NCBI RefSeq assembly: GCF_001429245.1 | Contig: NZ_LMJE01000009.1 | Coordinates: 124,001-188,000 of the forward strand | Direction: 5' to 3' | DNA: 64,000 bases | From: Rhizobium sp. Root274 | GTDB lineage: Bacteria; Pseudomonadota; Alphaproteobacteria; Rhizobiales; Rhizobiaceae | Translations under genes and position numbers: made by a program | Part shown: positions 61,018 through 64,000 of the stretch, piece by piece | Layout of the letters: the number at the start of each line of letters is the position of its first letter | How positions within the stretch are numbered: the first letter of the stretch is position 1 | The notes under the pieces: model-generated | Seen by the model: only the letters and a program-made list of their open reading frames with translations | Told to the model about the DNA's origin: nothing | The model's database searches: none

Positions 61018-62235
61018 ATGGAAGAGTTTCACAAAGTCCGGCGCTTGCCGCCCTACGTTTTCGAACAGGTCAACCGTTTGAAAGCGAGCGCGCGAGCGGG
61101 TGGGGCCGACATCATCGACCTCGGCATGGGCAATCCGGATCTTCCGACCCCGCAGGCGATCGTCGACAAGCTCTGCGAAGTGGTTCAGGACCCGCGCACG
61201 CATCGTTATTCTTCGTCCAAGGGCATTCCGGGCCTGCGCCGCGCGCAAGCGGCCTATTACGCCCGCCGCTTCAACGTGAAGCTCAATCCGGACACGCAGG
61301 TGGTCGCCACCCTCGGCTCCAAGGAAGGCTTCGCCAATATGGCGCAGGCGATCACCGCGCCGGGCGATGTCATCCTGTGCCCAAACCCGACCTATCCGAT
61401 CCACGCCTTCGGCTTCCTGATGACCGGTGGCGTCATCCGCTCGATCACGGTCGAGCCGGACGAATCCTTCTTCCCGCCGCTTGAGCGGGCCGTGCGGCAC
61501 TCGATCCCGAAGCCGCTGGCGCTGATCCTCAACTATCCGTCGAACCCGACGGCCATGGTTGCTACGCTCGATTTCTACAAGGACGTCATCGCCTTCGCCA
61601 AAAAGCATGACATCATCGTGCTGTCGGACCTTGCCTATTCGGAAATCTATTTCGACGGCAATCCGCCGCCGTCCGTTCTCGAAGTCCCGGGCGCCATGGA
61701 TTGCACCGTCGAGTTCACCTCTATGTCCAAGACTTTCTCCATGCCAGGCTGGCGCATGGGCTTTGCCGTCGGCAACGAGCGCCTGATCTCGGCGCTGACC
61801 CGCGTGAAATCCTATCTTGACTATGGTGCCTTCACCCCGATCCAGGTCGCTGCGACCCATGCGCTGAACGGCGATGGCTCCGATATCGCCGAAGTGCGTA
61901 ACGTCTATCACCGCCGCCGTGACGTCATGGTCGAAAGCTTCGGCAAGGCCGGCTTCGAAGTGCCGCCGCCGGCCGCAACGATGTTTGCCTGGGCGAAGAT
62001 CCCGGAAAAATTCCGTCATCTCGGTTCGCTGGAATTCTCCAAGCTGCTGGTCGAAAAGGCCGACGTCGCTGTGGCGCCGGGCATCGGCTTCGGCGAAATG
62101 GGCGACGAATATGTTCGTCTCGCGCTCGTCGAGAACGAGCATCGCATCCGCCAGGCCGCCCGCAACATCAAGAAGTTCCTGTCGACGGCCGACGAGACCA
62201 TGCACAATGTGATTTCGCTCAACGCCCACCGTTGA
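61018..62235 (+). CDS. Class I/II aminotransferase, AlaC / LL-diaminopimelate aminotransferase type
   Basis: 405 residues, PLP dependent. ADIIDLGMGNPDLPTPQAIVD, HRYSSSKGIPGLRRA, ILNYPSNPTAMVATLDFY, VLSDLAYSEIYFDGN and the PLP lysine in FTSMSKTFSMPGWRMGFAVG. Rhizobial annotations call such proteins LL-diaminopimelate aminotransferase, but the sequence is equally close to AlaC (alanine-pyruvate transaminase). Position before homoserine dehydrogenase supports an amino-acid-biosynthesis role. The start at 61018 (MEEFHKVRRLPPYVF) has AGGGG upstream; a frame to 60853 is not family-like. Confidence 0.9.
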   Translation: MEEFHKVRRLPPYVFEQVNRLKASARAGGADIIDLGMGNPDLPTPQAIVDKLCEVVQDPRTHRYSSSKGIPGLRRAQAAYYARRFNVKLNPDTQVVATLGSKEGFANMAQAITAPGDVILCPNPTYPIHAFGFLMTGGVIRSITVEPDESFFPPLERAVRHSIPKPLALILNYPSNPTAMVATLDFYKDVIAFAKKHDIIVLSDLAYSEIYFDGNPPPSVLEVPGAMDCTVEFTSMSKTFSMPGWRMGFAVGNERLISALTRVKSYLDYGAFTPIQVAATHALNGDGSDIAEVRNVYHRRRDVMVESFGKAGFEVPPPAATMFAWAKIPEKFRHLGSLEFSKLLVEKADVAVAPGIGFGEMGDEYVRLALVENEHRIRQAARNIKKFLSTADETMHNVISLNAHR

Positions 62236-62255
62236 GCGCCCACGTTTGAGCACGT

Positions 62256-62281
62256 GGCGGCGCGTTCGACGCCGCCTTTTC
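62256..62281 (+). terminator. GC-rich terminator between aminotransferase and hom
   Basis: Perfect 7-bp stem GGCGGCG (62256-62262) with CGCCGCC (62270-62276), 7-base loop and a TTTT tail, 20 bp past the aminotransferase stop. It may attenuate read-through into hom. Confidence 0.65.
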
Positions 62282-62309
62282 ATCTCCCTTATGACGTCAG
62301 GAATGCCCC

Positions 62310-63629
62310 ATGGCTGATGCCCTTAAAATCGGCGTGGCGGGACTGGGTACCGTCGGTGCCTCGCTCGTCCGGATCCTCCAGCAACGGGCCAATGCGCTCA
62401 CGGTCGCCTGCGGCCGTCCGATCCGTGTCATGGCAGTTTCGGCCCGCGACGCATCGAAGGACCGCGGCATCCTGATGGACGGCATCGCCTGGTATGCCGA
62501 CCCGGCCGAAATGGCGGAGAAGGCGGACATCGACGTGTTCGTCGAACTGATCGGTGGCGCAGAGGGCGCCGCTGAAGTCTCCGTACGGGCCGCCCTGTCG
62601 CGGGGTCTGCACGTGGTCACCGCCAACAAGGCGCTGCTGTCCCGCCACGGCGTGGAACTGGCGAAAATCGCGGAAGAGAAGAGCCGTCTCTTGAACTACG
62701 AAGCCGCCGTCGCCGGTGGCATCCCTGTTATCAAGACGCTCCGCGAATCGCTGACTGGCAACAATTTCACCCGCCTCTACGGGATCATGAACGGCACCTG
62801 CAATTACATCCTGACCCGCATGGAGCGGGAAGGGCTGTCTTTCGCCGACTGCCTCAAGGAAGCCCAGCGCCTCGGTTATGCCGAGGCCGATCCGAGCTTC
62901 GATATCGAAGGCAATGACACCGCGCACAAGCTGTCGATCCTGACGACGCTCGCCTTCGGCTGCGAGATCTCGGCCGACAAGATCTATCTCGAGGGTATCA
63001 CCAATATCTCGATCGAGGACATCCATGCGGCAGCCGACCTCGGCTATCGCATCAAGCTTCTCGGCGTCGCCCAAAAGACGGAGAGCGGCATCGAGCAGCG
63101 CGTCCATCCGACCATGGTGCCACTCGACTCGGTCATTGCCCAGGTCGACGGCGTAACCAATGCCGTGGCACTCGAATCCGACATCCTCGGTGAACTTTTG
63201 ATGGTCGGTCCCGGCGCTGGCGGCAATGCGACCGCTTCCGCGGTCCTCGGTGACATCACCGACATCGCCAAGAGCCGCCCGGGCGCTCAGGACGTACCGG
63301 TTCTCGGACGTCCTGCCCATCTGCTGGAACCCTACCGCCAGGCCGAGATGCAAAGCCACGAAGGCGGCTACTTCATTCGACTGACGGTGCAGGACCGCAC
63401 CGGCGTCTTCGCCAGCATCGCGACCCGCATGGCCGAAAACGCGATTTCGCTGGAATCGATCGTCCAGCACGCCAAGGAGCCGGTCACACCTGGGCGCCCC
63501 CAGACGATCATCCTCGTCACCCATGCCACCATGGAAAGTGCAGTGCGCAAGGCCGTTGACGCTATCAAGGGTGAGGGCTATCTGGTTGGCGAACCGCAGG
63601 TGATCCGCATCGAGCGGCCCAAGGGTTGA
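62310..63629 (+). CDS. hom: Homoserine dehydrogenase with ACT domain
   Basis: Reduces aspartate semialdehyde to homoserine for threonine and methionine. 439 residues; NAD-binding IGVAGLGTVGASLVRIL, the VVTANKALLSRHG block, catalytic-domain YGIMNGTCNYILTRME and AEADPSFDIEGNDTAHKLSIL with the substrate acidic residues. A C-terminal ACT domain (GGYFIRLTVQDRTGVFASIA) implies feedback regulation, probably by threonine. Monofunctional, no aspartokinase fused. Confidence 0.97.
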   Translation: MADALKIGVAGLGTVGASLVRILQQRANALTVACGRPIRVMAVSARDASKDRGILMDGIAWYADPAEMAEKADIDVFVELIGGAEGAAEVSVRAALSRGLHVVTANKALLSRHGVELAKIAEEKSRLLNYEAAVAGGIPVIKTLRESLTGNNFTRLYGIMNGTCNYILTRMEREGLSFADCLKEAQRLGYAEADPSFDIEGNDTAHKLSILTTLAFGCEISADKIYLEGITNISIEDIHAAADLGYRIKLLGVAQKTESGIEQRVHPTMVPLDSVIAQVDGVTNAVALESDILGELLMVGPGAGGNATASAVLGDITDIAKSRPGAQDVPVLGRPAHLLEPYRQAEMQSHEGGYFIRLTVQDRTGVFASIATRMAENAISLESIVQHAKEPVTPGRPQTIILVTHATMESAVRKAVDAIKGEGYLVGEPQVIRIERPKG

Positions 63630-63860
63630 TCCGCCCGGCGCAGGGAGGCGAAGGTCGACCTGACCTGCGTCGCCACGGCTTTCAAGGATAGAATTGGCGA
63701 TCCACAGGCTGCGCGAGTTTCCGTGAGCCTGACAGTAGCCTCGTGGGCGTTCTCGGGCTAGGGATGGAGGAACGCGCGGGTGGGCCGGCATCCCGGGCTG
63801 CTGAGCGCACCTGACATGGTCGCCGCCTTGTGCGCGCGCCAGGTCCATCAGAGAGCAGGC

Positions 63861-64000
63861 ATGTCGAACGAACCCGTCGATCCCGTCATCCGGTCCTTCC
63901 TGAGCGTCGACCAGTCGGCCAGTGGCCAGCGCTGGATGTCCCGTGCCGACCAGGCCGGCCTCAACAGGGCGCTCGCTATCGGCCAGGTGCACGGTATTTC
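63861..64000 (+). CDS. recJ: Single-stranded-DNA exonuclease RecJ, N-terminal fragment (cut by window edge)
   Basis: 46 complete codons are present: MSNEPVDPVIRSFLSVDQSA, then SGQRWMSRADQAGLNRALAI and GQVHGI. The F-L-x-V-D/E-x-S-x-x-G-x-R/P-W pattern and N-R-A-L-A-x-x-Q are those of the RecJ N-terminus before the DHH phosphoesterase domain. 231 bp of GC-rich sequence with no gene I can identify separate it from hom. Assigned from the N-terminus only. Confidence 0.8.
   Translation, partial: MSNEPVDPVIRSFLSVDQSASGQRWMSRADQAGLNRALAIGQVHGI

Noticed and set aside
62289-63992. 567-residue minus-strand ORF
   Set aside because: Exact antisense shadow of homoserine dehydrogenase and the recJ start; no family features.

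Overview
The window is a chromosomal segment of an alphaproteobacterium, most likely a member of the Rhizobiaceae. The clues are: a rhizobial-type suf cluster (two cysteine desulfurases, sufB, sufC, sufD, sufT) with Irr-like and RirA-like sites upstream; an ATP12-family F1-ATPase assembly factor; a class I PHA synthase; a DUF1127 protein beside an αr14 (NfeR1-type) small RNA with three anti-Shine-Dalgarno loops; CobN/CobW/CobO/CobL-type cobalamin genes; and the mosaic palindromic repeats typical of rhizobial genomes. Gene density is high, GC is high, and long antisense shadow ORFs are common. No prophage, insertion sequence, CRISPR array or integrase was seen.

Layout. 1-3.8 kb: tyrS (partial, -) diverging from anmK, a patatin-like lipase, and a minus-strand unit of alpha/beta hydrolase, PIN toxin and antitoxin. 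3.8-10.8 kb: the suf Fe-S assembly operon, with a small unrecognised membrane protein between sufB and sufC. 10.85-14.7 kb: rutABCDF (uracil catabolism) on the minus strand, lying between sufT and a detached sufA (15.1 kb). 15.7-17.4 kb: an acidic secreted protein, a small FlgC-like protein and a DUF1236 protein. 17.5-22.2 kb: gcvTHP preceded by a tandem glycine riboswitch. 22.3-24.9 kb: a periplasmic copper module (YcnI fused to PCuAC), a small hypothetical gene and a flavodoxin-fold protein. 25-28.5 kb: RluC-type pseudouridine synthase, HAD phosphatase, ATP12 and a lipoprotein.

28.6-45.4 kb holds the cobalamin locus. A cobalamin riboswitch precedes cobU(cobP)-cobW-cobN-GFA-GNAT-cobO, and a second block (cbiX, a DUF429-CobH fusion, cobL, cobI, a CbiG-CobJ fusion, cobM) follows after a convergent TSUP transporter. 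Mosaic repeats are concentrated here: two lie inside cobN, one inside cbiG-cobJ, and one forms the linker of the DUF429-CobH fusion, all as open reading frame. Others lie in the cobL-cobI and cobJ-cobM gaps.

45.5-64 kb: a nucleoside hydrolase, DUF1127, the αr14 sRNA, a DUF2157/GDYXXLXY membrane pair, tRNA-Leu(UAG), trigger factor, an MBL-fold hydrolase, an LLM oxidoreductase, an MFS exporter, soluble transhydrogenase, radC-map-sfsA, phaC, a small lipoprotein, an AlaC/DapL-type aminotransferase, homoserine dehydrogenase and the start of recJ.

Functionally this is mostly core metabolism: Fe-S assembly, one-carbon metabolism, B12 synthesis and pyrimidine salvage or catabolism. The least ordinary signals are the protein-coding repeat insertions in the cob locus and the gene fusion one of them joins. 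Positions, motifs and repeat matches were read by eye; family names come from recognising the sequences, not from a search.
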